This document shows, one piece after another, positions 17,613 through 26,332 of a stretch of DNA of 64,000 nucleotides. Made by a program: the position numbers and the translations under genes. The stretch's first letter is position 1, and every line of letters begins with the position of its first letter. The notes below the pieces were generated by a model. The model saw nothing but the letters and a program-made list of their open reading frames with translations. It did not search any database and was not told the DNA's origin. The DNA is taken from assembly GCF_029945885.1 (NCBI RefSeq), contig NZ_JAQSDK010000037.1, positions 1 through 64,000 on the forward strand, read 5' to 3'. This DNA is from Brevundimonas sp. (GTDB lineage: Bacteria; Pseudomonadota; Alphaproteobacteria; Caulobacterales; Caulobacteraceae).

Positions 17613-18052
17613 GCCGCCTCGGACCCGGCCGCCTGCCGCAGATGATGCTCGGCCCGGTTGCTGCGCAACACGAACCGCATCTGATAGGTCAGGAGCCGCC
17701 AGTTCAGCGGCTTGGTCACGAACGAGGTCGCCCCCAGGTGGAAGGCCCTGTCGATGGCCTCGACGTCCTCACGCCCGGTCTGCACGATCACCGGCAAATG
17801 GGCAGTCGCCGGATCGGCGCGCAGCCGTTCCAGCAGGCCGAACCCGTCGAGACGTGGCATCTCAAGGTCGACCAGCAAAAGGTCGTAGCGGGTCACCGCC
17901 AGTCGCTCCAGCGCCTCCAGTCCGTCGCCGGCCGTATCGACCTCCGCATGGGGGGAGGCCAGATTGACCTGGGCAAACTCCCGCAGGATCGGATCGTCGT
18001 CGACGAACAGGATTCGCGCGTCAGTATCGAGAACATAGAAGAAGCCAGCCAT
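17609..18052 (-). CDS. Single-domain response regulator
   Basis: 147 residues from ATG 18052, backed by GGGAGGG seven bases upstream (the frame is open to 18094). A receiver domain fills the protein: ILFVDDDPILRE gives the acidic pocket, D62 in LLLVDLEMPRLDG is the phospho-acceptor, T in VIVQTG and K in FVTKPLNWRLL complete the switch. The C-terminal extension (QMRFVLRSNRAEHHLRQAA) is short and basic, with no DNA-binding domain, so it acts through protein partners. Its stop overlaps the TadG-like start (ATGA). It diverges from the large hybrid kinase at 18234, a likely partner. Confidence 0.9.
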   Translation of the reverse strand: MAGFFYVLDTDARILFVDDDPILREFAQVNLASPHAEVDTAGDGLEALERLAVTRYDLLLVDLEMPRLDGFGLLERLRADPATAHLPVIVQTGREDVEAIDRAFHLGATSFVTKPLNWRLLTYQMRFVLRSNRAEHHLRQAAGSEAA

Positions 18053-18233
18053 CGCAGAACCCTCCCGGTTCCCTGAATTAGAGCCGGTGAACAAACCGGC
18101 GTCTCATTGCCTTAAGGGAGCAGTCATTAATGTCTGGTATTGCTAAATTAGGTATTCATACGGAACCAGACCTCTGGATTGGTCACTATTCAACAACACC
18201 GGGTCCATTCGCCGGAAGCTGATCACCCTGGTC
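18053..18233. other. Divergent gap between a response regulator and the HPt-EAL hybrid kinase
   Basis: 181 bases, more AT-rich than its surroundings. It carries the ribosome binding site of the minus-strand regulator and must carry promoters both ways. It also appears to encode the true N-terminus of the kinase: in the kinase frame codons continue upstream ([17 protein letters not shown]) to a TAA at 18144, without ATG, GTG or TTG before 18234. Two TTAA words (18112 and 18127) are 11 bases apart, which does not fit a CtrA site. Confidence 0.5.
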
Positions 18234-21200
18234 TTGACCTCCCTGGTGTCGGCCGGACTGGTGACGGCCGCGCTGTCCGGCTGGACCGATGCACGGCGCC
18301 AGGCTGCGCTGGAAACCGCCAGACTGACCCAGACGGCCCAGGTGATCGGCTCGATGGCCGCGCCGTCGGTTGCCGGCAACGACGCATCCGGTGCCTTCCT
18401 GGCTGTGCGATCGATCGGCCAGATGCCCGATATCGTCTACGCCCGCATCCAGACGGCGGACGGATATCTGCTGGCCGAGACCGGCGGCGGTGTTCGCCTC
18501 AACTCCGACGCCAGCCTTCAGCAGACCGACAGCCTGTCTCTGTGGTCCGCGCTGAAGACCGGCACCATCCAGATCAAGACCCCCATCCTCAATGACGGCA
18601 CCCGGGTCGGCGAGATCACTCTGCTCAGCGATGTTCCGGGCCTGCGTTCGCGAATTCTCTCTGCTGTCCTGATCAGTCTCGCCGGGGCCGGGGTGGCACT
18701 TCTGGCCGGCCTGCTGGTCGCCATGCGCATGGCGCGACGGATCAGCGAGCCGATCACCCGCCTCGCCCGATTCACCAACCACGTCCGCCAGTCCCAGGAC
18801 TATTCCGGGGCGGTCGACATCGAGGCCGAAGGTGAACTGCGCGACCTGGTCAGCGGCTTCAATGACATGCTCGACGGTATCCGCGCCCGGGACGAGAAGA
18901 TCGCCGCCCAGGTCGCCGGTCTGGAGGGGCAGGTCGCCTCCCGGACTGCGGAACTCTCGGTCGCCAAGGAGGCCGCCGAAAGCGCGAACGCCGCCAAGTC
19001 CGATTTCCTGGCGGTGATGAGCCACGAAATCCGCACCCCGATGAACGGCATCCTCGCTCTCAGCGAAATGCTGTCGCGGTCCGACCTGCCCGCCCGCCAG
19101 AAACGCTATGCCGACGTCATCGCCAAATCGGGCCAGTCCCTGCTCAGTATCATCAACGACATCCTCGACTTCTCGAAGGTCGAGGCGGGCAAGCTGGAGA
19201 TGGAGGCCGTCCCGGTCGATCTGACCGAGGTCGCCGAGGACGTCGCCAGCCTGTTCATGGAACGCGCGGTCAGCAAGGGGCTGGACCTGGCCGTGTTCGT
19301 GGATCCGCGCACACCGGTCGTCAGCGGCGACCCGGTTCGCCTTCGTCAGGTGCTGGGCAACCTCGCCAACAACGCCATCAAATTCACCGAGACCGGCGGT
19401 GTCCTGATCACCATCGAACCGGTCGCCGATGCGCCGGGCCAGATCCGTTTCGCTATCGTCGACTCCGGCCCCGGCATCCCGGCCGATCGTCTCCCCCACC
19501 TGTTCGAAGCCTTCACCCAGGCCGATCAGAGCACCACGCGTAAATACGGCGGCACCGGGCTGGGCCTGACCATCTGCGATCGTCTCGTGCGCGCCATGGG
19601 CGGCGAATGGGCGCTCGAGAGCGTGCTCGACCAGGGCTCGACCTTCGCCTTCCAGGCTCCCCTCGTCGCCGTCGAGGACGCGCTGCCCGAAGTGCCCGCG
19701 TTCGACGCCTGGCGTGTTCATGTCGCCGAGACCGGCGGCCAGACCGCCACGGCCCTGGACCGCTACCTGAAGGCCTGGGGGGTGACGGCGACCCGCAAAC
19801 CGGTGCCGTCCGGGAGTTCGATCCAGCTGGACCCCCAGCCCGACGCCGGAACCGGCGGGCTCTCGCTGATGATCTGTGCCACCGAGGACGAGGCCGCCGC
19901 CTTCTCCGAACGTGGCGTCTGCGCCATGGTCAAACCCCTGCGCCGGGACGATCTGCTGCAGGTCCTGCAGCAGATGAAGGCCGGCAAGCGCCCGTCCCTC
20001 GACCGGCTGTCGTCGCAGGTCGGAAGTCATCAGACCTTCCCCGGACTCCGGGTGCTGGTGGTCGACGACTCCGAGGTCAATCGCGAGGTCGCCGGCGAAG
20101 CCCTCGGTCGCCTTGGCGTGATCGTGTCCCTGGCCGAGGATGGGCTGCAGGCGATCGAGGCGCTGCAGGTGGCGACCTTCGACCTGGTCCTGATGGACGG
20201 GTCCATGCCCAATCTCGACGGCTTCGAGGCCGCGCGCCGAATCCGCGTCGAAGAGGCCGAAACCGGCCGCACTCGTACCCCCATCGTCGCCCTGACCGCC
20301 CATGTGGTCGGCTCGGGAGCCGAGGCCTGGCGCACGTCCGGCATGGACGACGTGATCCACAAACCCTTCACCCTCGCCGACCTGACCCGGATCCTCGGAC
20401 GCTTCTGTTCCGACCATGCCGTGGCCGCGGGGTCGGCTCCGACCGGGACCGGCACCCCGCCCCCGGAGTCCGCCATCAGCGACACAGCCGGACTGCTGGA
20501 TCCCGCCATTCGTCGGGAACTGGCGACGATGGCCGCAAACGGACGACCCGATTTTGTCGAAAAGGTCGAGGGCCTCTATGCCGTCAACGCCCCGCTCAGG
20601 GTCGCCGACATTCGCGCGGCCCTGGAGGCCGGCGATCTGGACGCCCTGGCCCGGGCAGCCCATGCCCTGAAGTCCATGAGCCTCAGCCTCGGGGCCTCGA
20701 TGGTCAGCGCCGCCGCCTCACGGATCGAGCAGGACGCACGCAACGGCGACTCCTCAGCCCTCGACGCCGATGCCCTCGACGCCCTGATCGGTCAGACGCT
20801 GTCGGCCATGGGTCGCCCGCCTGTCGTCACCCCCATGAACGGGGCAGCGGTAACACCGGATCCCGACTGGGGCACCCGGGCACGGAGGGCCATCGCGGCC
20901 GGTCATATGCGCCTTGAATACCAGTCCATGGTCGACCGGTCGGTTCAATTCTCGGACAAGGTCGAAGCCCTGGTGCGCTGGACCGATCCTGATCTCGGCC
21001 CCATCGGCCCTGGCGAGTTCATTCCCGAGCTGGAGAAGAGCGACGCCATCATCGACCTGACCGATTTCGTCCTGACCACCGCCATGCGTGAACTGGCGGC
21101 ACGGCCGGACCTGCGGGTCTCGGTGAACGCCTGCGCCCGGGACTTCCAGGACCCTGGCTTTGCCGTCCGTGTCGCCGCGATCGCCAAACGGGAAGGCTTT

Positions 21201-21608
21201 CCGCTGGAGCGGCTCGAGATCGAGGTCACCGAAACGGCGATCCTCGACATCGAACCGGCCCGACAGACCATCCGGCTTCTGACCGCCATCGGCGTCGGTA
21301 TTGCCCTCGACGACTTCGGCTCCGGCTACACCAGCCTGCATGCGTTGCGCGAACTCCGCTTCAGCACACTCAAGATCGACAGCAGTTTCGTGGAGCGTTG
21401 CTGCGAGGACACTGCATCCGCGGCCATCATCCATGCGGTGATAGGCGTCGGTCGGGCCCTGGGCATGAAGGTGGTCTGCGAGGGGGTTGAGACCGAGGAC
21501 CAGGCGGCCTTCCTCAAAACCGCGGGCGTCCATTATCTGCAGGGATATTTCTATCACCGCCCCTGCCCCGTCACCGACCTTCCCGAAGCCAAGGCAAGGG
21601 CCGCATAG
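18234..21608 (+). CDS. Hybrid sensor histidine kinase with receiver, HPt and C-terminal EAL domain
   Basis: 1124 residues from TTG 18234, but the first membrane helix looks cut short by this start. Order: TM1; periplasmic sensor segment (about 20-140); TM2 (about 143-165); HAMP; HisKA with H263 in [11 protein letters not shown]; HATPase_c with [18 protein letters not shown] and GGTGLGL; a degenerate receiver-like region lacking a clear Asp (485-590); a good receiver (603-722) with D655; HPt with H810 in [11 protein letters not shown]; and EAL (880-1115). The EAL domain keeps EALVRW (E911), [22 protein letters not shown] (D1026/D1027), LKID, CEGVET and QGYFYHRP, so c-di-GMP hydrolysis is plausible. 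It senses an envelope signal and likely links a phosphorelay to c-di-GMP breakdown. Confidence 0.9.
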   Translation: MTSLVSAGLVTAALSGWTDARRQAALETARLTQTAQVIGSMAAPSVAGNDASGAFLAVRSIGQMPDIVYARIQTADGYLLAETGGGVRLNSDASLQQTDSLSLWSALKTGTIQIKTPILNDGTRVGEITLLSDVPGLRSRILSAVLISLAGAGVALLAGLLVAMRMARRISEPITRLARFTNHVRQSQDYSGAVDIEAEGELRDLVSGFNDMLDGIRARDEKIAAQVAGLEGQVASRTAELSVAKEAAESANAAKSDFLAVMSHEIRTPMNGILALSEMLSRSDLPARQKRYADVIAKSGQSLLSIINDILDFSKVEAGKLEMEAVPVDLTEVAEDVASLFMERAVSKGLDLAVFVDPRTPVVSGDPVRLRQVLGNLANNAIKFTETGGVLITIEPVADAPGQIRFAIVDSGPGIPADRLPHLFEAFTQADQSTTRKYGGTGLGLTICDRLVRAMGGEWALESVLDQGSTFAFQAPLVAVEDALPEVPAFDAWRVHVAETGGQTATALDRYLKAWGVTATRKPVPSGSSIQLDPQPDAGTGGLSLMICATEDEAAAFSERGVCAMVKPLRRDDLLQVLQQMKAGKRPSLDRLSSQVGSHQTFPGLRVLVVDDSEVNREVAGEALGRLGVIVSLAEDGLQAIEALQVATFDLVLMDGSMPNLDGFEAARRIRVEEAETGRTRTPIVALTAHVVGSGAEAWRTSGMDDVIHKPFTLADLTRILGRFCSDHAVAAGSAPTGTGTPPPESAISDTAGLLDPAIRRELATMAANGRPDFVEKVEGLYAVNAPLRVADIRAALEAGDLDALARAAHALKSMSLSLGASMVSAAASRIEQDARNGDSSALDADALDALIGQTLSAMGRPPVVTPMNGAAVTPDPDWGTRARRAIAAGHMRLEYQSMVDRSVQFSDKVEALVRWTDPDLGPIGPGEFIPELEKSDAIIDLTDFVLTTAMRELAARPDLRVSVNACARDFQDPGFAVRVAAIAKREGFPLERLEIEVTETAILDIEPARQTIRLLTAIGVGIALDDFGSGYTSLHALRELRFSTLKIDSSFVERCCEDTASAAIIHAVIGVGRALGMKVVCEGVETEDQAAFLKTAGVHYLQGYFYHRPCPVTDLPEAKARAA

Positions 21609-21673
21609 GGATTAAGCATCTGTCTTGACGGAACGGTGTGAATTCCGCGGGCATGATAAAGTGGGAGACAACC

Positions 21674-22087
21674 ATGGCCATCATCGTAATCGTCGACGAC
21701 GACCCGACCATAAGACTAATCGCCGGTGAAATGCTTCGGCATGAAGACTATGCGGTTGTCGAAGCCTCGGATGGCGATGAAGCCCTCGGCGTCGTGGCCA
21801 TCCTGCCGGTCGACCTCGTCGTCCTGGACATGCTCATGCCCAACAAGGACGGGCTGGAAACCATCAGCGAACTGAAGGCCTCCCATCCCGAGGTGCGCAT
21901 TCTGGCCATATCGTCAGGCGGGCGGATGGACAGCGGCATGCTGCTGCGTACGGCACTGGCGTTCGGGGCTGACGATGCCCTGCCCAAACCCCTGCATGCC
22001 GACACCCTCGCCCGGACCGTCGCCCGCCTGCTCGCCGCCCCCGCCCAGCAATGGCCGGCAGCGCGCGCCGAGGCCCCGACGGGCTAA
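21674..22087 (+). CDS. Single-domain response regulator (CheY-like)
   Basis: 137 residues from ATG 21674, with GGGAG six bases upstream (a further upstream GTG/ATG is in frame but poorly placed). Receiver only: IVIVDDDPTIRL, D52 in LVVLDMLMPNKDG, S/T switch in ILAISSGG, and K in ALPKPLHADTLAR. No output domain, so it must signal by protein contact. It lies 65 bases downstream of the HPt-EAL hybrid kinase on the same strand and is a natural phosphate acceptor for its HPt domain (inference). Confidence 0.9.
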   Translation: MAIIVIVDDDPTIRLIAGEMLRHEDYAVVEASDGDEALGVVAILPVDLVVLDMLMPNKDGLETISELKASHPEVRILAISSGGRMDSGMLLRTALAFGADDALPKPLHADTLARTVARLLAAPAQQWPAARAEAPTG

Positions 22088-22102
22088 CCGGAAGCCGCGA
22101 AA

Positions 22103-22588
22103 TCAGGCATCGAGGATCAGATCGTCTCCGGGCGTCTCCGGGTCGGTCGCCGGTGGCGGGGCCAGCAACCATTTCACCCGCTTCAGGAAGGCGTCAGGCC
22201 GGAACGGCTTGGTCAGATAGCCGGAAGCCCCCGACGCCATGGCGCGCTCGATGTCGCCCACGGTTCGAAGCGCCGTCAGCATCAGGACGGGCGTGTTCTG
22301 GTGCTGGGTGTTTCGTTTCAGCCGCTCCAGCGCCTCGATCCCGTCGACGACCGGCATCATCGTATCCAGAACGATCACATCCGGCCGAAACCAGTCGGCG
22401 ATCTTCAGGGCCTCATCGCCGTTCGAGGCGACTTCAACGGCAATCCCGCTCGACTCGAGGGTCTGGCGGGCCATGGCCGCCAGATACCGATCGTCGTCAG
22501 CGACAAGAACCTTGGGGGTCGGCAACGACGGTACTCCGGACTCGAACACAACAGCCAGGGACTGCCGATCCATGTCGATTTTAACCAT
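22103..22588 (-). CDS. Single-domain response regulator
   Basis: 161 residues from ATG 22588 (ATG 22573 is possible; neither has a strong ribosome binding site). After a 25-residue lead comes a receiver: KVLVADDDRYLAAMA, D75 in VIVLDTMMPVVDG, T in VLMLTALR, and K in GYLTKPFRPDAFLKRVKWLL. A short acidic tail (TDPETPGDDLILDA) follows; no output domain. It converges on the plus-strand regulator with 15 bases between stops, and is in the same direction as the next regulator and the MASE1 kinase. Confidence 0.88.
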   Translation of the reverse strand: MVKIDMDRQSLAVVFESGVPSLPTPKVLVADDDRYLAAMARQTLESSGIAVEVASNGDEALKIADWFRPDVIVLDTMMPVVDGIEALERLKRNTQHQNTPVLMLTALRTVGDIERAMASGASGYLTKPFRPDAFLKRVKWLLAPPPATDPETPGDDLILDA

Positions 22589-22659
22589 CAACCATAAACA
22601 GTACCTTGCCGCCGGGTCGGAGCCCGTCGGCCCGCCTCGCCGCGGCGAGGGTCCGGCGG

Positions 22660-23067
22660 TCAGGCCGCGATCATTCCCCGCACGGCCTCGAGCAACGCCT
22701 CCACCGAGACCGGCTTCTCAAGCCAGCTCCCCCCCAGCGCCTCAACCACCTTGCGATCATCGACGGACGACCAGGCGGTCAGCATGATGACCGGAATGGC
22801 GACGCTCCCCGGCTGTGCCCGGATCTGCCGCAACGCATCACACCCCGAGACTCCGGGCATGGCGAAGTCCAGAATAACGAGATCCGGCCGCAAGGCCTCG
22901 ACCTTGTCGACTCCCTCCACGCCGCCCGTCGCCAGTTCGACGGTATATCCGGCACCTTCGAGATGAATTCGCGTCACCTCCCGCATGATCGGATCATCGT
23001 CGACGACCAGGACCAGGGGGGGACGGCCTGCCCGGTCGGGGCCGGGTCGATCGAGCTCAGTCAACAT
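22660..23067 (-). CDS. Single-domain response regulator
   Basis: 135 residues; ATG 23067 has GGGGG five bases upstream. Receiver elements: LVLVVDDDPIMREV, D67 in LVILDFAMPGVSG, T in VIMLTAWSS, K in SWLEKPVSVEALLEAVRGM. No output domain. It is 22 bases downstream of the MASE1 hybrid kinase stop, so the two are very likely one operon, with this protein the probable acceptor of that kinase's HPt domain (inference). Confidence 0.9.
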   Translation of the reverse strand: MLTELDRPGPDRAGRPPLVLVVDDDPIMREVTRIHLEGAGYTVELATGGVEGVDKVEALRPDLVILDFAMPGVSGCDALRQIRAQPGSVAIPVIMLTAWSSVDDRKVVEALGGSWLEKPVSVEALLEAVRGMIAA

Positions 23068-23089
23068 GGACGCCCCCTTACCCCGGGCC

Positions 23090-26000
23090 TCAGCTGGACG
23101 CTACGGCGCTGACCAGGGTTTCGACAAGCAGACTGAAGTCCCTGTTTGCGGCCTCGTCCGCCAGGGCGGCACTGGCCGCGGCCTCAAGGGCGAAGGCCGC
23201 ATCCGACACAGCCGCAAACCCGAGACTGCCCGAGGTGCCGGCAATGGAATGGGCCAGGGCGGCGATCGATTCCGTCCGTTCGGGCTCGCCCAGAAGCACC
23301 ATCTGTTCGAACTCGGCCGCAAGGGTTGAAAGCCGGAACCGATAACGCCCCTTCAGCGCGGCCAGCGGGTCAGGGATACCGGCACCCGGGTCGGGCGGAA
23401 CCGGCGTTTCGGACAAGGCTCCAACCCGCGCGATAACCTCATACAAGGCCTCCGTCCGGATCGGCTTGGTCAGATGCTCGTCCATGCCGGCAGCCCGGCA
23501 TTCAGCGACCTGTTCGGCCATGACATTGGCCGTCAGGGCCACAACCGGGATGGTCTCGGCCCCATTGCTCAGCCGCCGGATCAACCGCGTCGCTTCCAGA
23601 CCGTCCATGCCCGGCATCTGGACGTCCATCAGGACCACATCATAGGTCGGGTCAGTCCTGAGCAGGGTCAGGGCGGCCTCGCCGGAGGTCACGCCCTTGA
23701 TGGTGTGTCCGGCCCGCGTCATCAGGATGTCGATCAGTTCCAGATTGGCCTCAACGTCGTCAACGGTCAGGATTTTCAGGCTCCGACCGCCTTCGGCCGC
23801 CCCCTTCGCGCCGGTCGCCGGAACCGGCGCGGGTCGCTCGGCCCCGGCATGGGGCAGGCTGAGCACCGCCGTGGTTCCGGTCCCGAGGGTACTGTCCAGT
23901 CTCACCGCTCCGCCCATCAACCGGGCCAGGGAATGGCTGATCGATAGCCCCAGGCCCGTGCCTCCGAAGCGCCGGCCGACCGAGGCGTCGGCCTGGGTGA
24001 AGGCCTGGAACAGCTGCGTCAGCGCCTCGGGCGCGATCCCGATTCCGGTATCGATGACGCGCAACTCGACCATGGACCCGGTCAGGGCGACCTCCAGTCG
24101 GACCGAACCCGTCTCGGTGAATTTGGCCGCATTGCCCAACAGGTTCAGCAGGACCTGACGGGTTCGCTGCTCGTCGCCCGCTATCCACGGGGCGAGGCCG
24201 TCTTCGAAATCGACCTCAAAGGTCAACCGGTCACCGACTCCGCTTCGCGTCAGGTCAACAACATCCAGCGCCAGAGCCTGCAGATCAAACGGTCGCCGAT
24301 CGACGGTCATCTTGCCCGCCTCGATCTTCGAGAAATCAAGAATATCGTCGATCAGGACACTCAGTCCCCGTCCCGCCGTGCGAATCCGGTCGACATAGCG
24401 CGTCTGGTCTTTCGACAACGGCGTATCGGCCAGGACATCGGCAAAGCCCAGAACGCCATTCAGGGGCGTCCGGATTTCGTGGCTCATATTGGCAAGGAAT
24501 TCCGTCTTGGCCCGGGTCGCCGCCTCCGCCTCGGTTCGGGCTTCGGCCAGGGCCGCCTCCCGCTCACGACGGTCTGTTACGTCACGCACGGAGTCGGTGA
24601 TCTGAATGATCCGGCCGTTGTCATCACGCTGGAATCTCGGCCGGGCCTCCATCCAGTGACGCGAACCATCCTTGGCGAAAGCACAGTATTCGATGGTGGT
24701 CGGCACATCCGAATCCAGGGCCGCATTGAACTGGGCAGCCACACTTTCCCGGTCCTCGGGGACGATGAAAAAGGGCGTCTTTCCAATCAGCTCTTCCGGC
24801 GCATACCCCAGTATCTCGGTGATTGACGGGGACACATAGCTGAACACCCCCCTGGCATCATAAACGGCGATCACGTCGCTGGCGTTGTCCGCCAGCAGAC
24901 GGAAACGTTGTTCCTGCTCGATGGCTTTCGCCACGACCCGACGCTCTTCCGTCAGGTCCTTGAACACGCCAAAATAGCCGATAACCTGGCCGTCAGAGTC
25001 CGTCTCGCTGGCCGCCATCGAGCGCACATCGCGGCGGGTGCCATCGGACCGCCGGATCAGGACGGCGTCAAATTCCCAGCCCTCATCCCGGTCCACGCCG
25101 CTCTTGATCATCGCCTCCACCCGTTGCCGGTCCCCGTCGGCATAGAAGGCCAGAGCGTTGTCGAGCGCCGGACTGAACGACGCGGAATCGACTCCGTGAA
25201 TTCGGTAAACCTCCGGCGACCAGAAGATCGCGCCCGTTTCGATATTGAGCGTCCAGTAGCCGACCTGCGACATCCGTTCCGCCAGCCGCGCATGGGCGAT
25301 CATCTGGCGCTCCCGGGCACCCTTTGCCCGGCGCACGGCCCGTGCCCGCGTCAGGCGTTCGATCAGTTTGCGGCGCTCGGCGAAGGTCATCCCGACGGTC
25401 AGGGCAATCACCGTCAGCGTGGCCAGGAACAGCTGCAGGACGATGAAACGCCGGGCGATATCCCCCGCGATCAGAACGAGCGGACCGAGTTCATGGATGG
25501 TTGCCATGACGGCGATGATGCTGACCAGCAGTGCCCCGAGGGCCGCGCCGGCAACCCCGGACCGGATGGCAACCAGGGTCAAAGCTGCCGGGGGGATGAA
25601 CAACAGGGGCAACGATGACTGCAGAAAGACCGCCGTGGACACGATAACCAGCAGGCCGAGCCCCAGCACGGTCCGCAGCCGGTCAGCAGTGAACAGCTCT
25701 GAAAAGCGGCGATTGAACCCTGACAGCAGGAGGGGGGTGAAGACGAGCAGCCCCAGCAGGTTCGCCGCGAACCAAAGGCTGAACCCGGCAACGGTTGGGC
25801 GATATCCGGCGACCATAAGCCCGGCCTCGGCTGTCGCGACAGACACAAGGCAGGCGATCGTCGCCGCAAGGCCGAAGCGCGGCATTCCGGCGCGTCGCAT
25901 CAGACGAAGGGAACCGCGACGCCCGAGGATCGCCAGCATAACCCCCACCTCCACCAGATTGGTGAAGGCCATCAGCAGCGCCATCGGCGGCGAATTGCCC

Positions 26001-26230
26001 ACGATCACTACGGCCAGGGCATTGCCGATAAAGGCACTGCCCAACAGCAGTGGTCGTTCGACCCGTGTGCAACTGAGGACGACCGCGAGCACCAGGGCAT
26101 TGACCGGCCAGACAACGACATAGCTGCCGGCCTTCCGGGTGACGACGGTGATCGCGACAACAAGAATGAACACGACGACCGCCAGCGCGATCGCCGTCCC
26201 TGCCTGCCTCAGCCGCGCGTTTGCCCACAT
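23090..26230 (-). CDS. MASE1-PAS-PAS hybrid histidine kinase with receiver and HPt domains
   Basis: 1046 residues. Residues 1-290 are about eight to ten membrane helices with the MASE1 feel (YVVVWPVNALVLAVVL, VATAEAGLMVAGYRP, WFAANLLGLLVFTPLLL). Two PAS domains follow (about 305-420 and 425-560; VGYWTLNIETGAIFWSPE, VSPSITEILGYAPEELIG). HisKA has H584 in [11 protein letters not shown]; HATPase_c has NLLGNAAKFTETG, DTGIGIAPEAL, GGTGLGLS. The receiver has D869 in VVLMDVQMPGMDG and HLTKPI; the HPt has H994 in LAHSIAGTSGSLG. This is a complete in-cis phosphorelay at the inner membrane. It sits head-on next to the autotransporter end and leads the regulator at 22660. Confidence 0.93.
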   Translation of the reverse strand: MWANARLRQAGTAIALAVVVFILVVAITVVTRKAGSYVVVWPVNALVLAVVLSCTRVERPLLLGSAFIGNALAVVIVGNSPPMALLMAFTNLVEVGVMLAILGRRGSLRLMRRAGMPRFGLAATIACLVSVATAEAGLMVAGYRPTVAGFSLWFAANLLGLLVFTPLLLSGFNRRFSELFTADRLRTVLGLGLLVIVSTAVFLQSSLPLLFIPPAALTLVAIRSGVAGAALGALLVSIIAVMATIHELGPLVLIAGDIARRFIVLQLFLATLTVIALTVGMTFAERRKLIERLTRARAVRRAKGARERQMIAHARLAERMSQVGYWTLNIETGAIFWSPEVYRIHGVDSASFSPALDNALAFYADGDRQRVEAMIKSGVDRDEGWEFDAVLIRRSDGTRRDVRSMAASETDSDGQVIGYFGVFKDLTEERRVVAKAIEQEQRFRLLADNASDVIAVYDARGVFSYVSPSITEILGYAPEELIGKTPFFIVPEDRESVAAQFNAALDSDVPTTIEYCAFAKDGSRHWMEARPRFQRDDNGRIIQITDSVRDVTDRREREAALAEARTEAEAATRAKTEFLANMSHEIRTPLNGVLGFADVLADTPLSKDQTRYVDRIRTAGRGLSVLIDDILDFSKIEAGKMTVDRRPFDLQALALDVVDLTRSGVGDRLTFEVDFEDGLAPWIAGDEQRTRQVLLNLLGNAAKFTETGSVRLEVALTGSMVELRVIDTGIGIAPEALTQLFQAFTQADASVGRRFGGTGLGLSISHSLARLMGGAVRLDSTLGTGTTAVLSLPHAGAERPAPVPATGAKGAAEGGRSLKILTVDDVEANLELIDILMTRAGHTIKGVTSGEAALTLLRTDPTYDVVLMDVQMPGMDGLEATRLIRRLSNGAETIPVVALTANVMAEQVAECRAAGMDEHLTKPIRTEALYEVIARVGALSETPVPPDPGAGIPDPLAALKGRYRFRLSTLAAEFEQMVLLGEPERTESIAALAHSIAGTSGSLGFAAVSDAAFALEAAASAALADEAANRDFSLLVETLVSAVASS

Positions 26231-26332
26231 CGGCCAGTCGCTCCGATCTCTCTGAACCGCAGACTTAAGCTCAAAGACTGGTCAGAGTGCTAACGGAGCC
26301 CACTCCGGAACAGGCCGTAGCCGGGCCGCTTT

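Noticed and set aside
18112..18130. Two TTAA words considered as a CtrA site
   Set aside because: Spacing is 11 bases instead of 7, so it does not fit the full consensus.
18186..20663. 825-codon minus-strand frame opposite the hybrid kinase
   Set aside because: Antisense shadow; the plus strand has unmistakable kinase, receiver, HPt and EAL motifs.
21625..21660. TTGACG followed by ATGATAAA as a promoter for the 21674 regulator
   Set aside because: Spacing between the two elements is about 23 bases, too long for a sigma-70 promoter.
26294..26307. CGGAG/CTCCG hairpin downstream of the autotransporter stop
   Set aside because: Stem is only 5 bases and no T-run follows; too weak to call a terminator.
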